Below are positions 28,356 to 37,814 of a stretch of 64,000 nucleotides of DNA, in pieces (the first letter of the stretch is position 1; each line of letters begins with the position of its first letter). Source of the DNA: Adlercreutzia caecimuris B7 (GTDB lineage Bacteria; Actinomycetota; Coriobacteriia; Coriobacteriales; Eggerthellaceae); NCBI RefSeq assembly GCF_000403355.2, contig NZ_KE159646.1, positions 266,424 to 330,423 on the forward strand, in the 5' to 3' direction. Below the pieces are notes generated by a model. The model was given only the letters and a program-made list of their open reading frames with translations, was not told where the DNA came from and ran no database searches. Position numbers and translations under genes: made by a program.

Positions 28356-30885
28356 GTTCAATCTCCAAGATGAGGTCCATGTTTGCTTTCTCGTATTCGT
28401 TGGGACTGAACCAGCCGTCGAAATCCTCTGGCGAATACTCGCCGTTGTACCACGGTTGAGAGGAGAAGTAATCAGCCAGATCATCGTTCTTGAATTGTCG
28501 CCCATAGCGGGCAAACACCTCGTTGCGGGCCAGATACAACTCCCACACGCTCAGCCCTTCCAACTCCGCTCGTGTATACATTTTGCTATCGCTTTCGGGA
28601 AGGATGTAGTCGATATTCCCAGTCGCATCAATTTCCCCTTTAAGCACAACATAGGGAACAATGCTCTCTGCAACGTGTTGGGCGTCTTCTCTTGCTACTT
28701 TCTCCCCCTCATCCTGATTTCCGAAGGGAACCTCTACATATACTCTGAGTGCACCATCGATATCGGAATCGACCGATCCCACATAGGCGTTTGCGTAACG
28801 CTCCTCTCCGGGCCCATCCTCGCCAGAATAACAGGATACGAAGAAAAGCGGCATCTTCCCTCGATCCCCTCCCTCATATGCGGAGAGAGTGAACCCGGTT
28901 CCACCAGGCCGCATATCACTTTCATCAAAGCCATCGTAATATTCGAAGCCAACATTTTCGTATTGAGGATACTTTAAAGTTAACCCCTCTGTATCAATGG
29001 AATAATAGGGAGTTTCTGGGCTATCGTTGGCGGGTTCAATCCTGGCCTCACCAGTTTCGGCAAGTTGCTCTGCATTAGAAGAATCGCTTTCGGTTTCACT
29101 TTGGGAGGGAAGGGCCGAAGCATCGTCGAGCTCGCTGGAGAATTCTCCCCACTGCCTTATTTCATCGGGGCATTCGCTAATATCAACGGGGGAGATCACA
29201 ATGCTTGTTCTCGAGCTGCCTGTTGGAGCGAGCCAGATCTGACTGGGCACATACATTTCCGGATACTCATCATCTTCTGGAAAGTAAAACAGAGAACCGC
29301 TACTTGACGTTCGCGAAATCGCGAAGTGATATGTTTGTCCTTTGTACTCAATGGTGCCAAGCGATAGCTGTTGTGAACCCCAAAAGCCCGTGGCTTTCTC
29401 ATCCTTGTCATTTTTAATCTGATCCAGCAGCGAAAGTAGCGCATCAGCATATTTGATCTCTTTCGATTCCCTGCTTTCAATGTTGATGCTCGCATTCTGA
29501 AATCCGAGGGATTCCAGAAGGAACCGGTCGTTCTCCTCGCTATCGTCGCCGAGTTGAATATCACTTTTCGGGCATTTGCCCAGCTCCTCAATCTCGCGCA
29601 CTATGTCCATATCGGTAACCCTTCCCCAATATTCCGGGTTGCACTCCGATTCGGGGCCATAGCTTATCATCCTGTCGGAAAGGTAAACTTCACCCGTAGG
29701 TAGCATATATATCTCAGGGCCGTCGTATGTCGTACCCTCGAAAAAAAGCACTGCAACGCTGGGACGACCCGCAAAAGATACGTCGTCGGTCTCCATAAAA
29801 AATTGAATCGAGTCCGGTGCCGCCCATCGCTTGTCAAAATCGAGATCTGAGAGGACTGAGTGGTAGTGCTCGGCACGCTCTTTCTTTTCGTATTCCTCAA
29901 GAAAATCAAGGGACGACTCTCCGTCGGGATCAATCACCTGGTCATAGTCGGCATAAGTCCAATCTTGAGCGGCATGCATAATGTCAGCCACGTTGGGCAA
30001 CTCGCCCGGCTTGCGCGGTTCTACATGATTGTCTAAGTAGTTGAGGAAGAGCACGCCAGCCAACACAACAACAGCAGCGATGGCAATGGCTGACATGACG
30101 CCGGCTCTCTTCCGCGACGCTTTCTTTTTGCGCCCTTGCTCGACTTGTCCTTGCGCTCGTTTATCAATAAACGCCTGAATACTCTCTATCGATTCGGTGT
30201 CGAGAAGCAATTCTTTCGAGCACCCGCATGACCAGCATTTATCTCTGTGAACATTGGGCTGACCACATGCACAAATCCAAAATTTGTCGTTGTTCTGAAC
30301 CTGTCCATCCGCGGGAATGGCGGCGAGCGGGGAAGGCGTGCCGCACGTGCGACAAGGTTCGAGTCCCTTGCCGGGGCTACCGCACGAGCAAGTCCATAGA
30401 GCTTCCTCCTGCTTTCCGCTTGCTCCCTTTTCAAGGAGAAGGGCGCTTCGCTCAGCAAGCAGATGCTCGTCGTAGTCGAGTATCGCTCGTGGCGGGAGCA
30501 GGCTCATAGCCCCCTCGGACGCCCAGGGATCGCTCTCTGCTTCCACGTTCAGGATACGAACTTCCAGCCCCACTGTCTTTGTGCCGCTGAGGGTGATGGG
30601 CGTGGCATCGAACATGCCGCCGGGATTGAGATCGACATCGAGGTGACGTTCTTGCACGTCCTGGGTCGTGCTATCGGCAAACCTCACCGTGGCTCGCCAG
30701 GCAAATTCGTTAACCACTTCTCCAGAGATGTTGCGAAAGCGCAGCTGAAGATGCTCCTTGCCTGTTTCCCGGTTGAGAGAGACCTGCACGGCTGCCGGCA
30801 CGAGAGGACAGCCCTCCTCCCAACGTAAGAAACCACTATCGGGCCCGAAGTAATCACGAATAAGAACCTTGTAATCAGAATCCAT
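28327..30885 (-). CDS. Large membrane protein with two zinc ribbons and a YARHG domain
   Basis: The protein has 852 residues. A beta-rich N-terminal domain (~1-150) is followed by two short zinc ribbons (Cys166, 168, 178, 181; Cys205, 207, 217, 220), a basic patch 251-260 and one transmembrane helix at about 261-284. A long extracellular part of ~560 residues follows. The C-terminus carries a YARHG domain (about 770-845) with VWELYLARNEVFARYGRQF and YFSSQPWYNG. Positive charges before the helix put the ribbons inside and YARHG outside. YARHG is found in cell-surface proteins and may bind the wall. The middle is unrecognised. The codon use is AT-richer than neighbours, suggesting acquisition. 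GGGAGG precedes the ATG. Confidence 0.8.
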   Translation of the reverse strand: MDSDYKVLIRDYFGPDSGFLRWEEGCPLVPAAVQVSLNRETGKEHLQLRFRNISGEVVNEFAWRATVRFADSTTQDVQERHLDVDLNPGGMFDATPITLSGTKTVGLEVRILNVEAESDPWASEGAMSLLPPRAILDYDEHLLAERSALLLEKGASGKQEEALWTCSCGSPGKGLEPCRTCGTPSPLAAIPADGQVQNNDKFWICACGQPNVHRDKCWSCGCSKELLLDTESIESIQAFIDKRAQGQVEQGRKKKASRKRAGVMSAIAIAAVVVLAGVLFLNYLDNHVEPRKPGELPNVADIMHAAQDWTYADYDQVIDPDGESSLDFLEEYEKKERAEHYHSVLSDLDFDKRWAAPDSIQFFMETDDVSFAGRPSVAVLFFEGTTYDGPEIYMLPTGEVYLSDRMISYGPESECNPEYWGRVTDMDIVREIEELGKCPKSDIQLGDDSEENDRFLLESLGFQNASINIESRESKEIKYADALLSLLDQIKNDKDEKATGFWGSQQLSLGTIEYKGQTYHFAISRTSSSGSLFYFPEDDEYPEMYVPSQIWLAPTGSSRTSIVISPVDISECPDEIRQWGEFSSELDDASALPSQSETESDSSNAEQLAETGEARIEPANDSPETPYYSIDTEGLTLKYPQYENVGFEYYDGFDESDMRPGGTGFTLSAYEGGDRGKMPLFFVSCYSGEDGPGEERYANAYVGSVDSDIDGALRVYVEVPFGNQDEGEKVAREDAQHVAESIVPYVVLKGEIDATGNIDYILPESDSKMYTRAELEGLSVWELYLARNEVFARYGRQFKNDDLADYFSSQPWYNGEYSPEDFDGWFSPNEYEKANMDLILEIEHEQNSPYLN

Positions 30886-31264
30886 AAGTACCTCCCGCTA
30901 GAAACTTGGAAATTCGGAAGCCTTGTCTGAGATTTCGTCGCTTTTTCTCAGGAAGCGCCGCAGCAAAGAGTCCGAGTATGATGGGCGCGGCAAAAAAGCC
31001 GATAAGCTACAGCCAGACGGTTTTGGTCTCTTGAAAATAGCTCTTGGTCCGAGCAATTGCAGCAAAGCCTTTTATGGATACAACGCCGGTAACGAAATAG
31101 ATCACCGTGAGAAGAATCCAGGGCAAAGATTGAATTGGAGAGAGCGCATTTCCAGGTAATTCCCATGCCATGACGGCAAATGAGCCAAAGATAATCGGCA
31201 TTGCCGCAAGAATCAATGTTGTTTCTGCAGCAGACGGCGTCTCTTCCTCAACCAATACCCTCAT
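30875..31264 (-). pseudogene. Small four-helix membrane protein broken by an in-frame amber codon
   Basis: From ATG 31264 the frame codes 85 residues with two or three membrane helices (TTLILAAMPIIFGSFAVMAW, LPWILLTVIYFVTGVVSI) and stops at TAG 31007-31009. Immediately after, in the same frame, 43 more codons encode another hydrophobic helix LIGFFAAPIILGLFAAALPEK and a basic tail, ending at TGA 30875-30877 over the start of the YARHG gene. The full product would be 129 positions. Either the gene is recently inactivated or only the shorter protein is made. GGAGGAAAAGAGG precedes the start. Confidence 0.65.
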
Positions 31265-31300
31265 GGCATCCTCTTTTCCTCCAATTCTCTCGGTGAAATA

Positions 31301-31319
31301 ATATCCTAAATTGGGATAT
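31301..31319. promoter_or_regulatory. Operator between the XRE regulator and the membrane gene
   Basis: The palindrome ATATCC-N7-GGATAT at 31301-31319 lies in the spacer of a minus-strand promoter (TTGACT near 31325 and TATTAT near 31303). It is positioned to let the adjacent XRE protein repress the leftward operon. No equally good plus-strand promoter is seen. Confidence 0.55.
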
Positions 31320-31347
31320 AGTCAAGGTTAACGTATCGTGCTCGACA

Positions 31348-31578
31348 ATGAACGTCGACGCAAACAGAGCTATTGGCCGATGCCTGAAAGAGACACGGGT
31401 GCGGCAGGGATATACCCAAAGCCAGCTGGCAGGGGCTCTCGGGCGCCCGCAGTCGTTTGTGTCGAAAATCGAGTCAGGTGAGCGCAGCCTGCATCTCAGC
31501 GAGATATTCGACTACGCCCACGCCCTTGATGTTTCCATCGGGCGTCTTATGCGGGATATCGACGCCGCTCTAAGTTGA
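31348..31578 (+). CDS. XRE-family helix-turn-helix regulator
   Basis: The 76-residue protein is almost entirely one HTH_XRE domain: KETRVRQGYTQSQLAGALGRPQSFVSKIESGERSLHLSEIFDYAHAL, with TQSQLAGALG as helix 2 and RPQSFVSKIESG as the recognition helix. It is divergent from the membrane/YARHG/amidase genes and 84 bases away, with a palindrome between, so it probably controls them. The ATG lacks a strong ribosome site. Confidence 0.82.
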   Translation: MNVDANRAIGRCLKETRVRQGYTQSQLAGALGRPQSFVSKIESGERSLHLSEIFDYAHALDVSIGRLMRDIDAALS

Positions 31579-31766
31579 TTCAAGCGGAGCATATTGCGCT
31601 CATGCGCGTTCAAGGTACGAGGGCATACTCCTGATACGTCTCCCCTTTGGATCGCCTTGATTTTCGGCGGGAGGGCCATCGTGGTAGTAGAGGTTGCGCA
31701 CGAAAGAGTTTAGATAAAGGAGCCTGCTTTTCATTCGGGAGACGATGAGGATTGAACGGCTTAATC

Positions 31767-31803
31767 CTACCACGCCGGCTCGCCGGTAACGATGAGGCTG
31801 CAA
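31767..31803 (-). pseudogene. Relic of a DUF3791 gene 3' end
   Basis: Read on the minus strand this piece gives SLIVTGEPAW then stop, nearly identical to the SLIATGEPGW end of the intact DUF3791 protein at 26998. The homology ends abruptly, so it is a leftover fragment. The surrounding 31579-32292 has no convincing intact gene. Confidence 0.6.
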
Positions 31804-31973
31804 CGCAAATACCCAGAGGTCTGCGCCGTTCTATGCAGAGCGGATTCCCAGCTTCTTCCAAAGTAAGGTACGAGTTTCTGCGGCGTGTCGATGACAGGGT
31901 TGCCGTTTCCGGTTTAAGATGGCTCGCACTCGATTTCCTTGTACTGTAGAGTTTTGCGACTTCTTTTATAACC

Positions 31974-32057
31974 CTAAAGAGTGGCTTCTACGGTATCGGC
32001 GACGAATTGATCGAGAGACCTTCTTTTGAGCACCGCTTCTCCGGCGCTCTTTGCCCC
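31974..32057 (-). pseudogene. Relic of a HicB-type antitoxin 3' end
   Basis: The minus-strand frame ending at TAG 31974-31976 reads RRSLDQFVADTVEATL, aligned with RKESLNQFVAEAIAAAL at the end of intact HicB (25444). The upstream part does not continue the HicB fold. It appears to be the tail of a decayed antitoxin gene. Confidence 0.6.
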
Positions 32058-32292
32058 GTCGCTCAGGCAATCCATGCAAAACCCACTGTTTGTTCGCACG
32101 CCTGGGGTGTGCGGGCTGGTATCATGGCACCCGAGAAACTGACGGAACTTGAGAGCGGCCGCGTGGGGTCGCGCGAGCGCTTCGGCGCTTGCGGCGAGCA
32201 CCCTTCCCGACCCAGCATGACACGATACGCGCGCATAACCCACTACAATCGAACTCCGTGCGCCGAGACCCGACTGAAGGGGCGGACACCCT

Positions 32293-35200
32293 ATGGCATT
32301 CGTACACTTGCACAACCACACCGAGTACTCGCTGCTCGACGGCCTCACGCACATCAAGGACATGGTGCGCCGCGCCGCCGAGCTGGACATGCCGGCGGTG
32401 GCCGTCACCGACCACGGCGTCATGTCGGGCATGGTGGAGCTCTCCGACGCGTGCGACGCGGTGGAGAAGGAGACGGGCAAGCGCGTGAAGCCCATCTTCG
32501 GCTGCGAGGTGTACTTCACCACCGACGAGTCGCTGCGCAAGGACGTGAAGCCGAAGCTGTACCACCTGCTGCTGCTGGCGAAGACCAACGAGGGCTACCA
32601 CAACCTGCTGAAGCTCGTGAGCGAGTCGCACGTGGACAACTTCTACTACAAGCCGCGCACCACGTTCAGCATGCTGCAGAAGTACGGCCACGGCATCATC
32701 GGGTCGTCGGCCTGCATCGCCGGCATTATCCCCAAGCTTCTGGACGATCGTCGCTTCGACGACGCGGTGGAGTGGGCGAAGAAGTTCGCCAGCTGCTTCG
32801 ATGAGGGCGACTTCTACATCGAGCTGCAGAACCAGGGCATCCGCACCGACGCCGGCTTCACCCAGACCGAGCTCAACCACCAGCTGACCGCCGTGGCCAA
32901 GGCGGCGGGGCTCAAGACCATCGCCACCAACGACTTTCACTACCTCCTGAAGGAGGACGCGCGCGCCCAGGACATCATGCTGTGCATCGGCACCGGCGCC
33001 ATGGTGAACGACGAGAAGCGCATGAAGTTCGAGAACGACCAGTTCTACATGAAGACCGAAGAGGAAATGCGCGAGGCCATGGCCGATTTCCCCGAGGCCT
33101 GCGACAACACGGTGGAGGTGGCCGAGAAGTGCCACGTGGTGCTCGAGCGCGATTCCATCCTGCCGCGCTTCCCCTTGCCCGAGGGCGAGACCGAGGAGTC
33201 GTGGTTCCGCAAGCGCGTGCAGGAAGGCCTCGTGAAGCGCTACGGCGACCCGGTGCCCGCCGAGGCCCAGGAGCGCGCCGACTACGAGATGGGCGTCATC
33301 ATCCAGCAGGGCTTCCCGGCCTACTTCCTCATCGTGCAGGAGTACATCGAGTGGGCCCGCTCCCAGGGCATCGGTGTGGGGCCGGGCCGTGGCTCGGCGG
33401 CAGGCGCCATCGTGGCCTACGCCATGGGCATCACCGACTTGGACCCGCTGCCCAACGGCCTGCTGTTCGAGCGATTCCTCTCGCCCGAGCGCGTGGAGAT
33501 GCCCGATATCGACGTCGACTTCGAGCAGGGCCGCCGCGAAGAGGTCATCAACCACATCAAGGACGTCTACGGCGAGGACCACGTGTCCCAGGTGATCACC
33601 TTCGGCACCCTGCAGGCCAAAAATGCCGTGCGCGATACGGCCCGCGTGCTGTCGGGCACGCTGCAGCTGGCCCAGGGGCTCGATGCCGATCTGGCCCGCA
33701 AGCAGGCCTACGGCCTGGGCGACCGCATCTGCAAGATGATCGGCGACGAGCTGGGCATCACCATCGACAAGGCGCTCGAGACGAACCCCGACCTGAAGAA
33801 GGCCTACGAGACCGAGCCCGATGTGAAGACCATCATCGACGCGGCCCGCTCCATCGAGGGCCATGTGCGCGGCGAGGGCGTGCACGCCTGCGCCACCATC
33901 ATCTGCCGCGACCCCATGAGCGATCACGTGCCCATGAAGCGCGATACCAAGGGCGGCGGCATCATCACCCAGTACGACGGCCACTACACGCCCGATCTGG
34001 GCCTTCTGAAGATGGACTTCCTCGGCCTGCGCACCTTGGACGTGCTGTCCATCGCCTGCCGCAACATCGAGGAGCGCACGGGCCAGAAGATCATTCCCGA
34101 GGAGATTCCCACCGACGACCCGCTTGCCTTCAAGCTGATGCAGTCCGGCAACATGGACGGCCTGTTCCAGGTGGAGGGCTCCCTGTACGTGAGCCTCTTC
34201 GCGCGGCTGCCACCCACGCGCTTCTCCGACGTCGTGGCCTCCATCGCCCTGAACCGTCCGGGCCCGCTGGAGTCCGGCATGGTGGAAGACTACATCCAGG
34301 TGGCTAGCGGCAAGACGCCGGCCCACTACTACGACGACCGCCTGCGCCCCATCCTGGAGGAGACCTTCGGCACCATGGTCTACCAAGAGCAGATCATGCA
34401 GGTGTCCATGGCCATGTCGGGCTTCTCCGCCGGCAAGGCCGACAAGCTGCGCAAGGCCATGGGCAAGAAGAAGATTGACGTCATGCGCCAGCTGCAGGCC
34501 GACTGGAACTCCGGTGCGGTGGAGAACGGCTACGCGCTGGAGATCGCCGAGAAGATCTGGGACGACGCCGAGAAGTTCGCGAAGTACGCCTTCAACAAGT
34601 CGCACTCGGCCGCCTATGCCATCCTGGTGATGCGCACGGCCTATTTGAAGGCGCACTACCCGAACGACTTCATGGCCGCCGTGCTCACGAGCTACATGGG
34701 CAACACCGACCGGCTCATCCGCTACATCGCCAGCTGCAACCACAACGGCACGCCGGTGCTGCCGCCGGACATCAACTCGTCGCGCGCGGAGTTCACGCCG
34801 GTGGACGAGGGCATCCGCTTCGGTTTGGTGGGCGTGCGCGGCGTGGGCCAGAACGTGGCCGACGCCATCATCGCCGAGCGCGAGGAGAACGGGCCCTTCT
34901 CGTCGCTGCACGACTTCGTGAACCGCGTGGACGCCAAGGCCTACAACCGCAAGACCCTGGAAGCGCTCATCAAGGGCGGCGCCTTCGACTCCACGGGCTA
35001 CACCCGCAAGCAGATGATGCACTTCATCGAGGAGACGCCGCTGCTCGAGGGCGCCGCCAAGCGCCAGAAGGACCGCGACCGCGGCCAGGTGTCCATGTTC
35101 GACATGTTCGCCGACGACGCCGACTCGGGCTTCCAGGAGGACGTGCCTGCTCCCGACGGTGTGGAGTGGGACAAGCGCACCAAGCTCGCCTACGAGAAGG

Positions 35201-35799
35201 AGATCATGGGCATCTACGTGTCCGAGCATCCGCTGGCCCCCTACGAGGGCACCATCTCGCGTCTGTCGAAGTTCACCATGGGCGACCTGTCCGAGCGCAC
35301 CAAGGAGATCCGCAACGCGGTGTTCGTGGGCATGGTTTCGAACGTGGTGGTGAAGCTGACGAAGCGCGGCACTAAGATGGCCACCTTCACCTTGGAGGAC
35401 ACGACCGGCTCCTGCGAGTGCATCTGCTTCAAGTACGACGAGAACGCCCAGGTCATCCAGGAGGATGTCATCGCGAAGGTGAAGGGCAAGTTCGAGGTGA
35501 ACGACCGCGGCAGCCAAATCATGGCCTTCGAGCTGGAGGCGTTGGAGCTGCGGGAAGAGGATGCCCGCCCGCGCCATCTGGAGCTCTCCGTGCCCTCGCG
35601 CACCTTCGACCAGAACCGCTCGGCGCGCCTGAGCCGCATCTTGCGGTCGTATCCCGGCCGCGATGCTGTGGTGCTCATGGTGCAGCAGGCCGACGGCCGT
35701 AGGTTCCGTGCCGAGCTGCCCGTGTCGGTAGATGCCCAATCGCCCATCATGAAGGCAGAGATTCGGGATCTGTTCGAGCAGGAAGTGATGATCGCGTAG
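32293..35799 (+). CDS. dnaE: DNA polymerase III subunit alpha
   Basis: The 1168-residue replicative polymerase has an N-terminal PHP domain with HLHNH at 5-9 and VTDHGVMSG. The polymerase active site is PDIDVDF at 404-410 (Asp405, Asp407 as metal ligands), with GPGRGSAAGAIVAY before it. The fingers/beta-clamp regions follow, and an OB-fold near 1010-1070 (FVGMVSNVVVKLTKRGTKM). Length is normal for DnaE1. TACAAT at 32244-32249 may be a -10; GAAGGGG precedes the ATG. Its stop overlaps the truA GTG by one base. Confidence 0.97.
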   Translation: MAFVHLHNHTEYSLLDGLTHIKDMVRRAAELDMPAVAVTDHGVMSGMVELSDACDAVEKETGKRVKPIFGCEVYFTTDESLRKDVKPKLYHLLLLAKTNEGYHNLLKLVSESHVDNFYYKPRTTFSMLQKYGHGIIGSSACIAGIIPKLLDDRRFDDAVEWAKKFASCFDEGDFYIELQNQGIRTDAGFTQTELNHQLTAVAKAAGLKTIATNDFHYLLKEDARAQDIMLCIGTGAMVNDEKRMKFENDQFYMKTEEEMREAMADFPEACDNTVEVAEKCHVVLERDSILPRFPLPEGETEESWFRKRVQEGLVKRYGDPVPAEAQERADYEMGVIIQQGFPAYFLIVQEYIEWARSQGIGVGPGRGSAAGAIVAYAMGITDLDPLPNGLLFERFLSPERVEMPDIDVDFEQGRREEVINHIKDVYGEDHVSQVITFGTLQAKNAVRDTARVLSGTLQLAQGLDADLARKQAYGLGDRICKMIGDELGITIDKALETNPDLKKAYETEPDVKTIIDAARSIEGHVRGEGVHACATIICRDPMSDHVPMKRDTKGGGIITQYDGHYTPDLGLLKMDFLGLRTLDVLSIACRNIEERTGQKIIPEEIPTDDPLAFKLMQSGNMDGLFQVEGSLYVSLFARLPPTRFSDVVASIALNRPGPLESGMVEDYIQVASGKTPAHYYDDRLRPILEETFGTMVYQEQIMQVSMAMSGFSAGKADKLRKAMGKKKIDVMRQLQADWNSGAVENGYALEIAEKIWDDAEKFAKYAFNKSHSAAYAILVMRTAYLKAHYPNDFMAAVLTSYMGNTDRLIRYIASCNHNGTPVLPPDINSSRAEFTPVDEGIRFGLVGVRGVGQNVADAIIAEREENGPFSSLHDFVNRVDAKAYNRKTLEALIKGGAFDSTGYTRKQMMHFIEETPLLEGAAKRQKDRDRGQVSMFDMFADDADSGFQEDVPAPDGVEWDKRTKLAYEKEIMGIYVSEHPLAPYEGTISRLSKFTMGDLSERTKEIRNAVFVGMVSNVVVKLTKRGTKMATFTLEDTTGSCECICFKYDENAQVIQEDVIAKVKGKFEVNDRGSQIMAFELEALELREEDARPRHLELSVPSRTFDQNRSARLSRILRSYPGRDAVVLMVQQADGRRFRAELPVSVDAQSPIMKAEIRDLFEQEVMIA

Positions 35800-36614
35800 T
35801 GGAAGAGATTCACCGTCCCACTTTGGAAGAGCGGGCTGCTGAATGCGAGCGGGAGCAGACGCTGTCGTGCACGGTGGCCTACGACGGGGCGCCCTTCGCG
35901 GGGTTCGCGAAGCAGCCGGGGCAGCTTACGGTGCAGGGGGAGTTGGAAGGCGCTCTGGCGCTGCTGTTCCGCCGTCCGGTGGACGTGGTGTGTGCCGGGC
36001 GTACCGATGCGGGGGTGCACGCGCGCGGGCAGGTGGTCTCCTTCGAGGTGGATGGCGACGAGCTGCGCGGCCGCAGCCTGCACAACCTGCGCCGGTCGCT
36101 GAACGCGCTGACCCGCGAAGGCATCGTGGTGCGCTCGGTGGACGAGCGGCCCCGCGGCTTCTCGGCTCGCTTCGATGCCCAGTGGCGCGAGTACCGGTAC
36201 TTCCTGGCCACCGGCGACACGCCGCCGGTGTTCACCGAGCGCACTGCCTGGTATGTGGGCCCGAACCTGGATATTGCCGCCATGGAGCGGGGTGCGGCCC
36301 ACCTTATCGGTGAGCACGACTTCAAGAGCTTCTGCATGGCCGCCTCGGCGGTGGGCAAGCCAACGTGTCGCAACGTGAGCGAGATATCCATCGCCTCCGA
36401 GGAGATCTTAGGCGAGCCGCACCGGGTCATCACCGTGCGGGGCAATGCCTTCCTCCACTCCATGGTGCGCACCATCGTGGGTACGCTGGCCATGGTGGGA
36501 AGAGGCCAGCGCGACCCCGACTGGGTGGCCGAGGTGCTCGCCGCCCGCGACCGCCAAGCCGCCGGCGAGAACGCTCCGGCAAAGGGCCTCGTCTTCTGGA
36601 GTGTGGCGTACTAA
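35799..36614 (+). CDS. truA: tRNA pseudouridine(38-40) synthase TruA
   Basis: The 271-residue enzyme isomerises U38-U40 in the anticodon arm. The catalytic Asp70 is in CAGRTDAGVHARGQ. YDGAPFAGFAKQPGQLTVQGELEGAL and HDFKSFCMAAS with FLHSMVRTIVGTLAMVG are family blocks. GTG 35799 shares a base with the dnaE stop. The N-terminus is ~15 residues longer than usual before the first strand; a later start is possible. Confidence 0.94.
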   Translation: MEEIHRPTLEERAAECEREQTLSCTVAYDGAPFAGFAKQPGQLTVQGELEGALALLFRRPVDVVCAGRTDAGVHARGQVVSFEVDGDELRGRSLHNLRRSLNALTREGIVVRSVDERPRGFSARFDAQWREYRYFLATGDTPPVFTERTAWYVGPNLDIAAMERGAAHLIGEHDFKSFCMAASAVGKPTCRNVSEISIASEEILGEPHRVITVRGNAFLHSMVRTIVGTLAMVGRGQRDPDWVAEVLAARDRQAAGENAPAKGLVFWSVAY

Positions 36615-36671
36615 CCTGCTATGATGGACTCACTTATATTTTGCGCGTGCGCATAAAAGAAGGGGGTTCCC

Positions 36672-37793
36672 ATGGAGAAGGTCGACAAGCTGGCGCCGCT
36701 CGGGTTCGGGTTCATGCGGCTGCCGCTCAGGGACGCGGACGATCCCACATCCATCGACATCGGCAAATGCTGCGAGCTCGTGGACATCTTCATGGACGCG
36801 GGGTTCACCTACTTCGATTCCGCCCGCGGCTACCACGGCTGCAAGTCTGAATGGGCCCTTCGCAAGGCCCTTGTGGAGCGCTACCCGCGCGAATCGTTCA
36901 CTATCGCCACGAAGCTGCCGGCTTGGCTTGCCAAGAACGCCGAGGAGGCCCGCTCCATGTTCGACACCTCCCTGGCGGAGTGCGGCGTGGATTACTTCGA
37001 CTACTACCTGCTGCACAACTTGGGCGAGTCGCTCACGCCTCCCTTCGAGGAGTACGGTCTGTGGGAGTTCTGCGCCGAGAAGAAGGCCGAGGGGAAGATC
37101 AAACGGTTCGGCTTCTCCATCCACGACAACGCCGAGGAACTGGAGAAGGTGCTGGATGCGCACCCCGAGGTTGACTTCGTGCAGCTGCAGGTCAACTACG
37201 TGGACTGGGAAAGCGATATCATCCAGTCGCGGAAGTGCTACGAGGTGTGCCTGGAACGCGGCCTGCCCGTGGTCGTCATGGAGCCGGTGAAGGGCGGCAC
37301 CCTCGTGAAGCTGCCCGATCCGGTGGCCGACATTCTGCGCACGGCCGAGCCGGGCGCCCCGCTCGCGTCCTGGGCCCTGCGCTTCGCCGGCTCGCTGCCG
37401 GGCGTGATCGCGGTGCTCTCGGGCATGAACACGCCGGAGATGGTGGCCGAGAACGCGGCCATCATGCGCGACGGCGTGCCGCTTGCGGCGGGGGAGTACG
37501 AGGTGATCGAGGCGGCCCGCGAGGCGCTCGCGGCCCTGCCCGGCGTGCCCTGTACCGACTGCCGCTACTGCATGAAGGGCTGTCCGGAAGGGGTGCACAT
37601 CAACACCATCATGCAGTCGCTCAATATCTACGACCAGATGGGCGACGCCTACCGCGCCCAGGAGAACTATAACTGGAACACCGGCGCCGGCAAGGCGAGC
37701 GCGTGCATCCAGTGCGGCGCCTGCGAGAGCGTGTGCCCCCAGCACATCGCCATCGTAAGCGAGCTTGAGCGCGCCGCAGAGCTCTTCGAGTAG
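36672..37793 (+). CDS. Aldo/keto reductase with two 4Fe-4S clusters
   Basis: The 373-residue protein has an N-terminal AKR barrel (LGFGFMRLP, FTYFDSARGYHGCKSE, YYLLHNLGE, FGFSIHDN) with Asp/Tyr at the active site. Its C-terminal ferredoxin-like part has Cys294, 297, 300, 304 (CTDCRYCMKGCP) and Cys345, 348, 351, 355 (CIQCGACESVCP). Such proteins are common in anaerobes and probably move electrons to a carbonyl substrate; the substrate is unknown. GAAGGGGG precedes the ATG. It stands alone after truA. Confidence 0.9.
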   Translation: MEKVDKLAPLGFGFMRLPLRDADDPTSIDIGKCCELVDIFMDAGFTYFDSARGYHGCKSEWALRKALVERYPRESFTIATKLPAWLAKNAEEARSMFDTSLAECGVDYFDYYLLHNLGESLTPPFEEYGLWEFCAEKKAEGKIKRFGFSIHDNAEELEKVLDAHPEVDFVQLQVNYVDWESDIIQSRKCYEVCLERGLPVVVMEPVKGGTLVKLPDPVADILRTAEPGAPLASWALRFAGSLPGVIAVLSGMNTPEMVAENAAIMRDGVPLAAGEYEVIEAAREALAALPGVPCTDCRYCMKGCPEGVHINTIMQSLNIYDQMGDAYRAQENYNWNTGAGKASACIQCGACESVCPQHIAIVSELERAAELFE

Positions 37794-37814
37794 GGGCCCG
37801 GGGGTCGGAGCCGC

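Noticed and set aside
31600-31803. A 67-codon minus-strand gene ending GDPKGRRIRSMPSYLERA
   Set aside because: No ribosome site, its start overlaps the DUF3791 relic, and no known family; it may be another decayed fragment but cannot be supported.
31974-32588. A 204-codon minus-strand gene upstream of dnaE
   Set aside because: Only the last ~28 codons resemble an antitoxin; the rest overlaps the start of dnaE and has no family pattern.
32122-35739. A 1205-codon open frame on the minus strand opposite dnaE
   Set aside because: It is His/Val/Leu/Gly-rich with no domain, the usual mirror of GC-rich codons in a long conserved gene; dnaE on the plus strand explains the DNA.
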